Source: Monosporascus cannonballus (taxonomy: Eukaryota > Ascomycota > Sordariomycetes > Xylariales). Taken from it: a DNA stretch of 64,000 bases. Below, piece by piece: positions 10,701 to 25,100 of this stretch. The first letter of the stretch is position 1. Each line of letters begins with the position of its first letter. The translations under genes and the position numbers were made by a program. The stretch lies in NCBI GenBank assembly GCA_004154925.1, contig QJNS01000710.1, forward strand, positions 47,399 to 111,398, read 5' to 3'. The notes under the pieces were generated by a model, which was given only the letters and a program-made list of their open reading frames with translations, was not told the origin of the DNA and ran no database searches.

Positions 10701-13080
10701 GGCGACCATTTTCCGATATTAAGATAATGTTAAAAATACCCGGGTTAAAATAAACGCCTCGGTAAAAGTTATATTAAAAATATTTTTACAAAAATACGGA
10801 AAACATTAACGCCTAATCGTATATTAATCGTAAAAACTAAATCTAACTAAAAAGTAATAAGTTACAAAATAATAAGAATTATTAGCGATTATAAAAAACC
10901 TAAAATATTAACGATAATACCTTAAAAATACGGAATTTTTTTTTTAATATTTACCGATTATATAACACTAAAGGATATATATAATAAAGGCGCCGGCGCG
11001 TAATTTTAAAAAAATTAACTTAATATATTTACCGTCTTACGTAATTTAATTTTAAAATTTAATACCGACCGGGCGCCGTTAACCCGGCAAATAAACTATT
11101 TAAACGCCCGGATTATATGTTAAGAAAAATCGCATATAAAAACGTAATTTTTATGTTATTTAAAAAAATTCGGATTTACGAATAATATGCCGGAAAACGT
11201 ACGGAAAATAATTGCAAATATATAACGCGACTTAAAGCATTATAAGGGGGCAAAAGGCCTTATAAAAATAACGCAAAATTCGTTCGTTGCAAAATTCCTA
11301 AATAGATTTTAGATAGCGAAAGTTTAAATAGTTATTATCCGCGTAAAAAAAGCGGAAAACCTTTGTTGTACGATTACAAAAAATTTTCAAAAAAAAGAAA
11401 TAAAGAATTATATATTTGCCGAACTTATTATTTACGAATAATAATATAAGTATAAATTATAGCAGTAATACGATAAACGGTTAAATAATAATAACCGCAA
11501 ATTACAACCGTATTATAATCGGATTCCGAAAAATCTAAAAAAGACGAAATTAATATTAAGGTTATTATTTATAATTAATATAGTTTACGTTTCTTAATAA
11601 AGGAATTGGCCAAAAACGAAACGGCATTTTAGCCGAAAATTTCCCGATAATTTTACGATTAAATTCGAAAATTATAAATTAAAAATTTAAATATTATAAA
11701 ATTAATACGAATAATTAAACGTTAAACCAGAATAAAAGGAAAATATTTCCTGGATTTAAATAAGATTTTATATTATCGGAATAAATTTGTAATCCCGTTA
11801 TAAGGCGTTTTACGGAAATAATTAATTAATTAATATTATAATAATCCAAAAATAAGATATATAAGATATATCCGTACGTTAAAATTAATAATTAAAAAAT
11901 TTTATTAAAATAATATGGCAAATAATATCCAAAAATATATTAAGTAATATTTAAATTATTAAAGCATAATAAAGTTATGTTATAAATTATATAGATAATT
12001 ATAACCCTTACCGTTATTTAAATAACTTTTTTAAAAAATTTCGTTAAATTTTATTACGGAATTTCCTAAAAGCCTAGGTTTAAACGGGTTAAAGTATGAC
12101 ATAATCCTGGTGATTGTCGACCGCTTTACGAAATTAAAACTATTTATTTTTATAATTAAAATTTTAACCGTAACCGAATTAACTTAATTATTTTATAATA
12201 AGGTTAAGTACAAATTCGGTACGTTAACCAAAATTATTAACGATAAAAATAAATTATTAATAAATTAATTTTGAGCGGAATTTTGCAAAAAACAAAAAAT
12301 AAAACGGCAAATATTAACCGTTTATTATCCGCAAATTAATAAATAAACGGAATGTATTTATTAAGTTTTAAAATATTACTTCCGTAATTACGTTAATAAA
12401 TATTAAAATAATTAAATAAAGTTATTACGAAATACGGAATTTGCATATAATAATATGCAAAATACGTTTACCGGCCGTTTTTTATTTAAAACTTTATATA
12501 AATATTATTTAAAGATAATAAAATACTTTTTATAAAAGTTTAAAAAATAAATATAAAAAATTAAAAAACGTTTTAAAAAATAATAGTTATTTGTCGAATA
12601 ATATATAAATATTAAGAAAAAATAATAATAACTTAGAAAAAATATTATAATTAACGTTATATATTTATAAAATTTTAATTAAAATAATAAATAAATTTAT
12701 TAATTAAAACTTTTAAATTTAAAAATAAAAAATTTATACTTATTTATATTCGGGTTATAATTAAGGAATAAATAAGTTTTTAAGCGTATAAAATAATTAT
12801 TTTTACCAAATATTAACGGATATATAATATATTTCCAATATTTTTACTAAAACCATAATATAACTGGAAACCGGGTAACGTTTAGATAACGTTACCGGAT
12901 TTAATAAAAAAATAAAAAGAATAAGTAATAAAAGATATCGTCCGCTACCGAAATAACCGAAAATAACGCGAATATTTAATTAAATAAAAAAATTGGCCCG
13001 TTAAATATAATATGTAAAAGCCTCGAAAATATTTCGAATACGTATTTAAAATATTTTAACGTTACGAAAAAAGAATTAAA
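7790..13080 (+). pseudogene. E2 gag-pol relic with RT, integrase and chromodomain
   Basis: A gag-type start region near 7790 (RARRLQNELKL, EKTADRNLIN) recurs in E1 and E3. RT is recognisable from about 9970: KNGNF-LYVDYKGLN, then KIFSKINFKNIYYRIKI, and IIIYSDNKK near 10305, the remnant of the YLDDIIIYS box. The integrase catalytic part lies near 12100-12480 (a 'DRFTK' relic, then WAEF-like and NRLLSAN, 'YYPQTN' type). A chromodomain follows at about 12950-13075 (EYLIK, NWPVKYNMWKPRKYFEYAF). Ty3 order and the terminal chromodomain define a chromovirus. In-frame TAA and TAG replace CAA, CAG and TGG throughout, so no protein can be made. Confidence 0.8.
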
Positions 13081-13099
13081 TACGTATATAAAAAATAAA

Positions 13100-14570
13100 A
13101 CGACCCAAAAACCGTAAAATAATAATAACCCGATTAAAAATTAATTATTTAATAATTATAAAAATTATAAAAAATAATTCCAAATAAAATTAAAATATTA
13201 ATATTAAAATATTAATATTAAAATATTATTTAATTATATAATTATTTTTAAACTTTAAATAAGTAATTATTTTATCGTATACCGATCGGAAACCTATAAA
13301 TAATATAAAAAAAATTAAATTTTTATCTTAAAAATAAAATTTCGTACTTAATTATTAAATTTTGCGTTAATTAGTTTTTAATAAACGTATTAAAATATTA
13401 ATATAAAAATATCGGAAAATAATTAAAAAATATACGACGGCAAAAAGTAAATATATTTATTAAATTTATTAAATATAAAACCCGGAAAAAATTTAAAAAC
13501 GTTTTATTTTTTACGAAAAATAAGGCCCAGGTAACCGGAATATAATTTATTATTAATTGGAAATAAGGCGCCATTTTTAAAACGTTTAATATATTTAAAT
13601 TTGGTAATAGCTTTATCGGGTAAAGCCGTTTTTTAATTATAATTTTTAATAAGTATTAAAATTTCGTTAAAATATCGGAAAACGGGCGGAAAATGCTTAT
13701 AAACAAAAAAACGTAACGGCATAACGGTTTTCGAAAATTACCTTATTTATAGAGGTACCTTAAAACTACGTTTAATCGGAAATTAATTACGGAATAATTA
13801 AAAAAGGACCGTAATATTTATAAAAAAAACTTAAGTTTATAAACCTATAAAACAATATTAAAATTAAATTTCTGTAATTATAATGAACGATCGAAAATTA
13901 ACCTTAATTATATTAAGGAAATAATATTTTTAATAATAACCGCGTTAAAAGTAAATTTAGCTTTATAAAAGACGTCAAATCGACGACCGACCATAATTAT
14001 GTCGGAATATTCGTATTAAATATCCGTAATATAAACTTTTTCGAACTCGTTAATTAACTTTTAGTTATTAATATTAAATTAAAAAACCGTTTAGGTAATA
14101 CCTTTAAGGATAATCGGAATTTGAACAAAAATTAAATAACGATATTAATAATATTAAGAATAATTATTTATTGCGCAAAAAATCTTATAATAATAATTAA
14201 CCATAACGTAATTTAAAATATCTAAAATTTAAATATAAATCGTACGGTAATCGAAATAACGTTATATTACGTAAATATAATACGGTTTATTACCGTCCGT
14301 AATATAATTAATATTTATCTTATTATTAACGTTAAGGGGATAACGTTCGAAAAAATCCTAATTTTTCTTAATATTAAAATATTATTTCTTTTAGAATTCC
14401 TTACGAAAAAAAGATATGGCAAACGGAAATAAGACGCAAAACAAACGGAAAAGGCAAAATAAAAATAAAGAAAAATAAGAAACCGAACGGAACGCGTACG
14501 TAGAAAAAATAGAAATATAGGCGCGAAAAAGAAAAAAAAAGGTAAATAAAATGGGGTTAAAAACGGATTA
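13100..14570 (+). pseudogene. E2 extra 3' reading frame after the chromodomain
   Basis: Between the chromodomain and the 3' LTR lies about 1.5 kb that behaves as a second coding region on the sense strand. It includes QKVNIFIKF, NVLFFTKNKAQVTG, NYVGIFVLNIRN (near 13995-14035) and a strongly basic tail (KKRYGKRK and KNRNIGAKKKKK, near 14400-14545). The same protein-like segments occur at the equivalent place in E1 and E3. I do not recognise a domain. Standard chromoviruses end soon after the chromodomain, so this is an additional gene or pol extension. Confidence 0.55.
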
Positions 14571-14757
14571 TAATAAAAAACTAAGCGGAATATAATTAAT
14601 TACGTAACATAATATATATTAATTATTACGGCAATTACTTATAACATAATATAACGGTAAATTATCAGTAAGTATACGTAATCAGATTTACGAAATACGT
14701 TATATCAAACTAATAATAATATTATTAGAAACTAATAATTTAAAAAGGAGAAATAAT

Positions 14758-14963
14758 TATAAGAATATAACTCTTATAAAAATAAGGTTAATAACCGACC
14801 AGCTACCGATTAGCCACCGACCTACTTACTAATATAAATCCACTATCTGGCAGCTAATGGGAAACGCCAGATAGAAATAACCTAATATACTTATTTCTTA
14901 AAATCTGCTTTACGATTGGTCCGAAATCACCTTACCTAGCTCACAGCTATTCATTATTTTACA
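14758..14963 (+). repeat. 3' LTR of E2
   Basis: 206 bases, RIP-mutated, with the same length as every other E LTR in the window. It is followed directly by the second TATTT target copy (14964-14968), then by the last five bases of the E1 LTR. Confidence 0.88.
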
Positions 14964-14973
14964 TATTTTTATA

Positions 14974-16640
14974 ATTATTCCCCTTTTTTAAACTGTTAAT
15001 TTCTAACAGTATTATTATTAATTTGATATAATATGTTTTGTAAATTTAATTACGTATACTTGTCGATAATTTACCGTTACGTTATATTATAAGTAATTAC
15101 CGTAATAATTAATACGTGCCATATTACATAATTAATTATGTTTTATTTAATTCCTTATTATAATTCGTTTTTAACCCCATTTTATTTACCTTTTTTTTCT
15201 TTTGCGCCTATATCTTTATTTTTTTTACGTATACGTTTTGTTCGGTTTCCCGTTTTTTTTATTTTTATTTCGCCTTTTCCGTTTATTTTACGTATTATTT
15301 CCGTTCGCTATATTTTTTTTGTAAGGAATTTCAAAAAAATAATATTTTAATATTAAAAAGAATTAAAAATTTTTTTAATATTATTTTTTTAACGCCGATA
15401 ATAAAATAAATATTAGTTGCATTACGGGCGGTAATAAGTTATATTATATTTATGTAATATAACGTTATTTCGATTATTATACGATTTACGTTTAAATTCC
15501 GGGCGCTTTAAATTACATTATAACTAATTATTATTATAAAAAGTTTTATATAGTAAATAATTATTTTTAATATTATTAAAATCGTTATTTAATTTTCGTT
15601 TAAATTCCGATCGTTTTTAAAAATATTACTTAAATAATTTTTTAATTTGGTACCGATAATTAGGAATTAATCGATAAATTCGGAAAGGTTTATATTACGG
15701 ATACCTAATACGAACATTTTAATATAATTGCGGTCGGTCGTTAACTTAATATTTTTTGTAAAGCCGAATTCGCTTTTAATGCGGTTATTATTAAGGAATA
15801 TTATTTTTTAATATAATTAAAGTTAATTTCCGATCGTCTGTTATAATTATAGAAGTTTAATTTTAATGCCGTTTTATAAATTTGTAAGTTTAAGTTCTTT
15901 TTATAAGTATTACGGTTTTTTTATTATTCCGCGATTAATTTCCGATTAGGCGTAATTTTATAATATTTCTATAAATAAAACGATTTTCAAAAACCGTTAT
16001 ACCGTTACGTTTTCCGTTTACGAATATTTTCCGTCCGTTTTCTAACGTTTTAACGAAATTTTGATATTTATTGATAATTATAATTAAAAAAACGGTTTTA
16101 TTTAGTTAAATTATTATTAAATTTAAGTATATTAAGCGTTTTAAGAACGGCGCCTTATTTTCGATTAATAACGAATTATAATTTCGTTACTTAGGCCTTA
16201 TTTTTCGTAAAAAATAAAATATTTTTAAGTTTTTTCTGGGTTTTACGCTTAACAAATTTAATAAATATATTTGCTTTTTACTGTTATATATTTTCCGATT
16301 ATTTTTCGATATTCTTATATTAATTTTCTTAATACGCTTATTAAAAGTTAGTTAATACAAAATTTAATAATTAAATGCAAAGTTTTATTTTCGAAATAAA
16401 AATTTAACTTTTTTTACATTACCTTTAAATTTTTAATCGGTATATAATAAAATAATTATTCGTTAAAAATTTAAAAATAATTATATAATTAAATAATATT
16501 TTAATCTTTTTATTTTATTTAAAATAAATTTTTATAATTTTTATAATTATTCAACGATTAATTTCCGATTAGGCTGTTATTATTTTACGGTTTTTAGGTT
16601 ATTTTATTTTTTATATACGTATTTAACTTTTTTCTTATAA
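14974..16640 (-). pseudogene. E1 copy of the extra 3' reading frame
   Basis: Minus-strand counterpart of the E2 frame at 13100-14570, including the purine tract beside the LTR (seen here as TTCCCCTTTTTTAAA near 14978). The plus-strand open frame at 15138-15350 is only the complement of the basic tail. It is degraded by RIP but colinear with E2 and E3. Confidence 0.5.
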
Positions 16641-19600
16641 TGTTATAATATTTTAAACGCATATTTAAAATATTTTCAAGGTTTTTACGTATTATACTTA
16701 ACGGGTTAACTTTTTTATTTAATTAAATATTTGCGTTATTTTTAATTATCTCGATAACGAACGATATTTTTTATTACTTTTTTTTCTTATTCTTTTATCA
16801 AATTTAATAACATTATTTAAACGTTATCCGGTTTCCGATTATATTACGGTTTTAATAAAGATATTAAAAATATATTATATATTTATTGGCATTTATTAAA
16901 AAGAATTATTTTATACGTTTAGGAACTTATTTATTTTTAATTATAATTCGGATATAAATAAATACAAATTTTTTATTTTTAAATTTAAAATATTTAATCA
17001 ATAAATTTATTTATTATTTTAATTAAAATTTTATAAATATATAACATTAATTATAATATTTTTTTAAATTGTTATTATTTTTTCCTAATATTTATATATT
17101 ATTTAATAAGTAACCGTTATTTTTTCGAAATATTTCTTAATTCCGTATATTTATTTTTTAAATATTTAAATAAGGTATTTTATTATTTTTAAATAATATT
17201 TATATAAAGTTTCGAATATAAAACGGCCGGTAAACGTATTTTACATATTATTATATATAAATTCGGTATTTCGTAATAATTTTATTTAATTATTTTAATA
17301 TTTATTAATGTAATTACGGAAATAATATTTTAAAACTTAATAAGTACGTTTTATTTATTTATCGGTTTACGGATAATAAACGGTTAATATTTGCCGTTTT
17401 ATTTTTCGTTTTTTGCAAAATTTTGCTTAAAATTAATTCGTTAATAATTTATTTTTATTATTAATAATTCTAATTAACGTACCGAATTTATATTTAATTT
17501 CGTCGTAAAGCAATTAAATTAATTTGGTTACGGTTAAAATTTTAATTATGGGAATAAATAATTTTAATTTCGTAAAACGGTCGACAATTACTAAACTTAC
17601 ATCGTACTTTAACCCATTTAAATTTAAGCTTTTAAGAAATCCCGTAATAAAATTTAACGAAATTTTTTAAAAAGGTTATTTAAATAACGGTAAAAATTGT
17701 AATTATCTATATCGTTTATAATATAACTTTATTATGTTTTAATAATTCAAATATTATTTAATATATTTTTAAATATCTTTCGTTATATTTTTTTAAAAAA
17801 GCTTTTTAATTATTAATTTTAACGTACGGATATATCTTATGTATTTTGCTTTTAAACTAATATTATATTAATTACTTAATTATTTCTGTAAAACATTTTA
17901 TAATAAAATTACGAATTTATTTTAATAATATAAAATCTTATTTAATTTAAAAAATATTCTTTTTTATTTCAGCTTAACGTTTAATTATTTATATTAATTT
18001 TATAATATTTAAATTTTTAATTTTTAATTCGTAAATTTAATCGTAATATTATTAAGAAATTTTCGATTATAATGCCGTTTTATTTTTAAATAATTTGTTT
18101 ATTAAGGAACATAAAACGTATTAGTTATAAATAATAATTTTAATATTAATTTCGTCCTTTTTAGATTTTTTGGAATTCGATTATAATATGGTTATAATTT
18201 GTAATTATTATTATTTAATCGGTAATCGTATTATTATTACGATTTATATTTATATTATTATTCGTAAGTAATAAGTTCGATTAATATATAGTTTTTTGTT
18301 TTTTTTTCGAAAACTTTTTACGATCGTATAATAAAGGTTTTCCGCTTTTTTATGCGAATGGTAATTATTTGAATTTCTGTTACCTGAAATCTATTTAGAA
18401 ATTTTATAATAAGTAAATTTTGTGCTATTTTTATAAGGCCTTTTGCTCTTTTATAAAACTTTAAGTCGCGTTATATATATACGACCGTTTTCCGTACGTT
18501 TTCCGACATATTATTTGTAAGTCCGAATTTCTTAAATAATATACGAATTACGTTTTTGTACCTAACTTTTCTTAATATGTAATCCAAGCATTTAAATAAT
18601 TTATTTACCGGGTTGGCGATACTTAGCCGGTATTAGATTTTAAAATTAAATTACGTAAAACGGTAAATTTATTGGGTTAATTTTTTAAGATTATATACCG
18701 GCATTTTTATTATATCCTTTAACGTTATATGATCGATAAATATTAAGAAATTTTTTTCCATACTTTTAAAGTATTATCGTTAATATTTTAAACTTTTTAT
18801 AATTATTAATAATTTTTGTTATTTTGTAATTTACCGCTTTTCGATTAAATTTAATATTCGTAATTAATATATAATTAAACGTTAATATTTTCCGTATTTT
18901 TATAAAAATATCTTTAATATAACTTTTATTAAGGCGTTTATTTTAATCCCGGTATTTTTAGCGTAATCTTAATATCGAAAAATGGTTACCAATTAAAAAA
19001 ATATTTTTTAAAGTTCGGAACGTTTTTTTAGTTTTTTCGGATTACCGGAATTTTGCTATTTTATTTTTGTTTTATGCCCTTTTTACAAACCTAATAATAA
19101 GTTCGGTAATACGTAAATATTAGGCAATAAATTTCCGATAAAAATTTGCGAATTTTAAAAATATTTAAATATTATAAATTAATTTTGGTTTTGGCCATAT
19201 TTCGATAATATCGACCCGTCGGCAGTTTATTTCTAAATTATTAATATTAATTATAAATTCTAAAAATTTGTTTTTGAAAAATTCGTATTTAAACGTTTTG
19301 GCAAATAATTAATATTATAATAACCGTTCATAAATTAATTAAAAATACTTTATGTACTTTTTTTCGTTATTCGAATAAATAATTATATTATTTAAATATA
19401 TTATATATATATAAGTACTTAATTTAATTAATACTTTATATATATAGTTTTAGAATGTAATTATCTCGTTATTAAAATTAAATATTATAATCGTATATTT
19501 AAATTATTTATATTACGTTTAAAAATGATTTTTTATTAATTAACCTTTTTAATTTTAATACGGTAATAAGTATTTTTAAAATTAATTTTCGAAAATACTT

Positions 19601-21920
19601 TAATTAACTTTAAGCAACCTATTATTTTTGTAATAAAAAGTAAAAATATCGGTTTTTTATTTTTACCCAATTTAACTCCTTATATTTAATGCATAATCGA
19701 AAACTGCCGTTTTTTGGGCATAAATAATATTAATATTTTTATGTTTATTTTCGAATAACGTATTCGGCCTACTTTTAAATTTTTTCGGATATATTTTTTA
19801 AATACTTTTTTTAGGTTTCCGAAATAAGGTAAATTGGGCCAAATAAAGGCGTTTTGCCTGGGATTAGGTTTATTATATATTTTGTTTTTAACAATTAAAT
19901 TTTTTTTTCGTTATTCTTTCGGAATATATTTACCGGAAATTCTTTAGGTATACAAAAAAATCGATTAATCCCCGTTTTTACTATTTCCCGAATTCCGGGA
20001 TATCTAATTTTTCGATTAAACCTATTAAATTAATAATATAAATTCGCTTACCAGAAAACGTTAAACCTGCGATTTTTTATTTATTAATTTTTTATAACGG
20101 TCCGTATAAATATTAATATATAATTATATTTAATAAGATCCTCAATTTACTTATTTCGAATATAAATAATAAAAAATTGGGCGTTTTTCGATCGTAATAT
20201 ATTATAAAGTAAATTTACTTAAACTTTTGTTCGTTCCTATTATTATTTATTATGTTAATAGGAATTTCGTAAGCCCCATAATATTTAATATACGCGCTAC
20301 TAACGCCAATAAGGCCTAGAATATTTCCTGAAATTAATTATAAATTAAGGTTTTTCGTTAATTTTTTACTTATAGTATTTACTTATATTCCAATATTTGT
20401 ATTAATTTGTATTATTATATCTTCCGTATTTTTCTTAATAAATACCCTTTTTTTAAAAGGCGGTTTTATTTTAATTATCTTATAATTATTAGTTAAAATA
20501 AATTAAACGTATACGTTTATTCCGGCTTTTTTTTAGGTTTACGTTTAAGAAATTATTTGATTTATTATTATATATTATGACGTTTTATACGGCTTTTGGA
20601 AGTCGGTTTTTATATGGCTAAAATAATAAGGTTTTCGTATTGTTTTTCAAATTTATAATTTACGTTTTTGTAATTTGGTTTTTTATAGTTGTAATACTTA
20701 AATAAGCCCTTATAAAAATTAAGGGTATTAAGTCGTACGGATTTATTTTAATCGGAATTAAATTCGCGATTATTTGCTTTCCGAATATAAAAATGCCCGT
20801 AGTCCTTATTGCTTTTACGTAACGCCTTTAATTTGTTTTAAGAAATTTTTTTTTCAAAAGTATTAAAATAAAATCGTTTATCGTTATTAATATTTTTAGT
20901 GAAAAATAATTAGTTTTTTGTTTTTTAAACGTTTTAAAAATATTTTATTTTATTTATTACGTTATTAATTCGTTTTAATTTATCGTTTTTTCGTAATAAC
21001 ATATTTTGTAATTCTGATATTAATTTGTATAAGTAATTAAAAGCAAAACGTTTATTATTTCGATTATTTTCGGGATTAAAAACGTTTATACGTTTTATTT
21101 TATAAATTAAAGATTTTTATTTAATATAAAAGTTTAACGGCAATTAATCGGATTATTTTTATAATTCCATAAATTATTCCTTATATTTCTTAGCGAAGAA
21201 ATTAAAATTTAAATAATTTTTCCTTATAAAAATTTATAAGTTTTTTATTTTTAATTTTTTTCGTAAGTAAAATAATTAAATGTAACGTAATATAATTGTT
21301 AAATATTTATAATAAAAACATTTATATGGCTTATAGCCTATTGGATATAAGTAAAAATATTTCGTCTTAATTTTTCAACGTAAACTTTTATAATAGTTTT
21401 TATTTAATTTTTTTTAATCGATATGCGTTCGAAAAGTTTCGAGCAATTATAATACAGTATTTATTTATCGTTTTTAGGCTTTTGCAATGATATCATAATT
21501 AACTTGTAAAATTTTACTTCTTAATTTATATTATTATTTATTATTTGGCTAATTATGGAAATAATTCCAAATATTATTTATTTTGTTAACGAATAATTTT
21601 AAAATCTAATTATTATTAAAAGGTTTAACTTTTTTTTTACTTTAAATTTCGGAACGCAGTTGTTATATTACGTCCGTTTTCCGATTATATAGTTAACTGT
21701 TATCGGAACGTATCCCTATTATATATATAAAGTGATTCGAGATCCCGGAAATTATAGTTCTTTGCCCGTTAGGGTTCCGGTATAAACTTTTTCACCTATT
21801 CCCGTATCGTAATTAATTGTTCGTCGGTTAGATTCCAATCGACGGTTTTTTTAATTAATAACTTAGGTTCGTTTTATAATCGGCGAACTTGGCTTCTGGT
21901 AATTATTGCGTTATTTTTTA
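16640..21920 (-). pseudogene. E1 gag-pol relic (minus strand)
   Basis: Colinear with E2 read on the opposite strand. The chromodomain is near 16640-16760, the integrase near 17230-17620, RT near 19400-19680 (complement of the KVFSKIN segment at about 19580-19620), and the gag start near 21790-21910 (SRARRLQNEPKLLI type). Numerous stops. Confidence 0.75.
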
Positions 21921-21936
21921 TAGTAAATAAAAAGAT

Positions 21937-22142
21937 TATAAGATAATAAACAATTATAAGCTAGATCAGATGATCTCCGACTAATCGTAAAGAAAATTCC
22001 AAGAAATAAATATATTAGATTATTTTTATTTGGCATTTCCTATTAATTACCAGATAATAGATTTATATTAATAAGTAGATCGGTAGCTGATTGGTAGCTG
22101 GTCGGCTACTAGCCTTATCCTTATAAAGACTATATTCTCATA
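21937..22142 (-). repeat. 5' LTR of E1
   Basis: 206 bases; on the plus strand it runs from TATAAGATAATAA to ATTCTCATA. It is RIP-mutated relative to the clean solo copy at 27934-28139. Confidence 0.88.
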
Positions 22143-25100
22143 TAACGAATAATTTAAATAAAAATTAACAAAGGCCTTCGAAATAATAAACGAAAAAATA
22201 AAAGGCAAAATATAAATATAATAATTACAATAAAAATTTAATATCTAATTACGGTAATATATTAATTTAATTAGCCTGTAAGCTAAATTAAGAATACAAA
22301 ATATTAATAACTAAGTTTTTCGGCGGCTTAAAAAATATAGAAAACCTTTTTAAGTTCGATCGACCTAATTATTTATCGAATTATATCGTTATAATAATTA
22401 AGATCGACAATCGACAATACACCTAGCATATTAAAAGCACTAAAGGAAAAAATAATAACAAATCTTAATATACGGCTAATAGCAGCGCTTTTTCATACGG
22501 TAATATTTCTTACGACACGGAACTAGGACTTATAGAATTAAAAGCTACTTATAGGAAAACCGAAAACTAAACTAAATTTTTTAATTGTAATAAAATAGGG
22601 CATAAGATAATATAGTATAAGGCGCCTAAAAATCCCGTTAAAAGAACTGGAAACTAATAGGCGAAAAATAATATAAAAAGAATCCTAAAAACTAAAACAA
22701 ATTTATTAATATAATTCGGCTTAAGTACGTATCAGGTCCCTTATAACGAAATATCTAATAAAGAATACGAAAAGCTAGAAAGCTGGCTTAACAAATATCG
22801 TAAACATAATAAAAATTATTATAAGAATAATTACGCGAATATTAGAATTAAATAGAAAAAGTCTGTTTCGGAACCTCTAATTAATACGACAAAATATACG
22901 CCATATATTGCCGATACCGAGAATATTTCAATTACAAAAAATAAAAATAATACATTTACGGCCATATTATCCGCATATACTATAAAGGATTCGAGTTTCT
23001 AAATTCTACTAGAAATAATAAAAACGATAAATAATAATATTAACACTTTCGATTTATAGTCCCGGAAAGTATTCAGTAATTGGCCGAAAAAAAATTTAAT
23101 TTTAAAAGAATAATGCTCGTAAAAACACTTTTTATCATTATTAATGATATAATTATCAAACGGAAAAAGAATTAACTTAGCACATAATAAAAATATTACC
23201 AAAAAGCTATTATAAACGTCCATTGTCAATTAATATTTATTACAGATCTTTACGAGAAAAAAGTTATTTAGGAAAAATTACGTCAATTTACAGGCGAACT
23301 CCGGAAGAATAGCCAATATAATATACAATAAAATACAATCGAAATAATAAAAAAACGATTTACCTAATAAGGAGAAAAATTACAGCAAAATTAAAAACAA
23401 TATATACAGCTCGAAAAAACAGTATGTCGACAACAATAACAAATATATTAACTTAACGCGCTAAATATAAAAATATGAAAAGGCTCGATAAACTCGAACA
23501 AAAATTAAAAGAAAAAGGTTACTTATAAAGAAGCCGCAAAATAACAAAACTTAAAAATTTTTAAAAAAATAAAACTTCTAAAAAAGACTTTAAACGCGAC
23601 GATAAGAACCGTTAATAACCTTATCACTTTGGATATACGAATTAGAACGTATTAGTATACTGCAATAGTGGATTACGAAGCTTTAAGCGAAAATTATATT
23701 ATACCAGATATAATTAATAAATTTAAATTATTATAAAGATATAAGTTAAAACCTTATATAACGACAAATACTAAAAGATAGAAATTCGCTTACGATAACA
23801 AAAAAAATCATATGCGAAATTAATTGTTTCGAACTTTTTGTTTAAGAACGATACTAAATAATTAATTTCGATATCGTTCTATTTAGGAATTACGATATAA
23901 TCTTAGAATTACCATAAATATGCTAGTACGAAGTCTGAATTAATGAAAAAATTAGTTAAGTAAGATTCGCCTTATATCCTATTAACGAATAAAAAAAGAA
24001 AAAACTAAGATCTTAACATTCGATCAAAAATAGCGACGAATATAAGCATAAGAACATAACAAAAACCTTACTATCTAGAAAATCAAAACATAAAAAAGAA
24101 AATGAGGATTAAAGAAAAATACGATATATTGTTATTATTATTAAAACAAAACTAAAGCAACTAAATAACGACCTAAAATAACAGCTTTAAAAATTAGAAA
24201 ATTTAACCAATATGTTACCATAATATTATAAATACGACCAATTTTCTAAAAAGGAATTTGATACGAAATTATCAAAATATAACGATTAGAATTATAAAAT
24301 AATTTTAAAAATAATTTTTAACGAAATTTTACTCTATTTATAACTTTAACGGAAACAAATTACGTATTTTTAAAAAATACCTAGAAAATCGGTTATAGAA
24401 AAAATAAATTTAACCTTCGAAATTACCAGTAGGTTATTTAACATTTTTCGTATTAAAAAAACGAAAAATTACGACTTATAATTAATTATTAATAATTAAA
24501 TAATATTAGTATCAAAAATCGAATAGTATTACACCTGATTACAAAAATAAAAAACCGACTTTATAAAGCAAAATAATTTATAATATTGGATCTTAGAAAT
24601 AAATATAATCTTATTAAAATCTAAAAAAATATAAATAGAAAATAATTTTCAAAACGAAATACCGATTATTTCAGTACTTAGTTATATTAATAGAATTTAC
24701 AAACGTATTAATAACTTTTTAACAAATAATTAATTATGTATTACGAAAATACCTCGATATTTTCGTCGTTTGCTATCTCGACGATATTTCTTTTTCAAAA
24801 ACGGAAAAAGCATATATAAAATACGTTTATAAAGTTTTTTAACTTTTACGAAACGTAAGACAGCTTATTAATGTAAAAAAAAATTAGTTTTACGTATAGG
24901 AAATGGAATATCTAGGACATATTATTATTCTAAGATATATTAAGATGGGCCCTAAAAAATCGCTGCAATTATAAAATGATAAACGCTAATAACAGTTAAA
25001 AAATACAAGTATTTTTTAGATTCGCTAATTACTATAAAAAGTTTATTTGAAACTTTAATAAAATAGCTATACCTTTAACGAACCTTATAAAAAAGTAAAA

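Larger units (their letters stand above)
7539..14963 (+). mobile_element. Chromovirus E2 (plus strand), full-length, inserted in E1 LTR
   Basis: 7425 bases with 206-base LTRs at 7539-7744 and 14758-14963, starting TGTAAGAATAC (TGTGAG in the unmutated solo copy) and ending TTTTACA. Target duplication TATTT is exact at 7534-7538 and 14964-14968. A purine tract AAAAAGGAGAAA (14743-14754) precedes the 3' LTR. Plus-strand relics run gag, RT, integrase, chromodomain, then an extra 3' frame. Heavy RIP: almost every C left is in CpG. Confidence 0.9.
7338..22142 (-). mobile_element. Chromovirus E1 (minus strand), interrupted by E2
   Basis: Outer parts are 7338-7538 plus 14969-22142. The left (3') LTR is 7338-7538 continued at 14969-14973, exactly 206 bases once E2 and one TATTT copy are removed. 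The right (5') LTR is 21937-22142, also 206. Total 7375 bases, matching E3 (7384) and E2 (7425). Coding is on the minus strand, with the same relic order as E3. Flanks TGAAA (7333-7337) and TAACG (22143-22147) agree at two of five positions; two differences are RIP-type, one is a transversion, so the duplication is only weakly visible. It sits in A's gag. Confidence 0.85.

Noticed and set aside
15138..15350. Hydrophobic plus-strand frame in E1 (and a similar one at 56408-56608 in E3)
   Set aside because: Complement of the Lys/Arg-rich tail of the extra 3' frame; Phe/Leu-rich composition is a by-product of purine-rich coding on the other strand.
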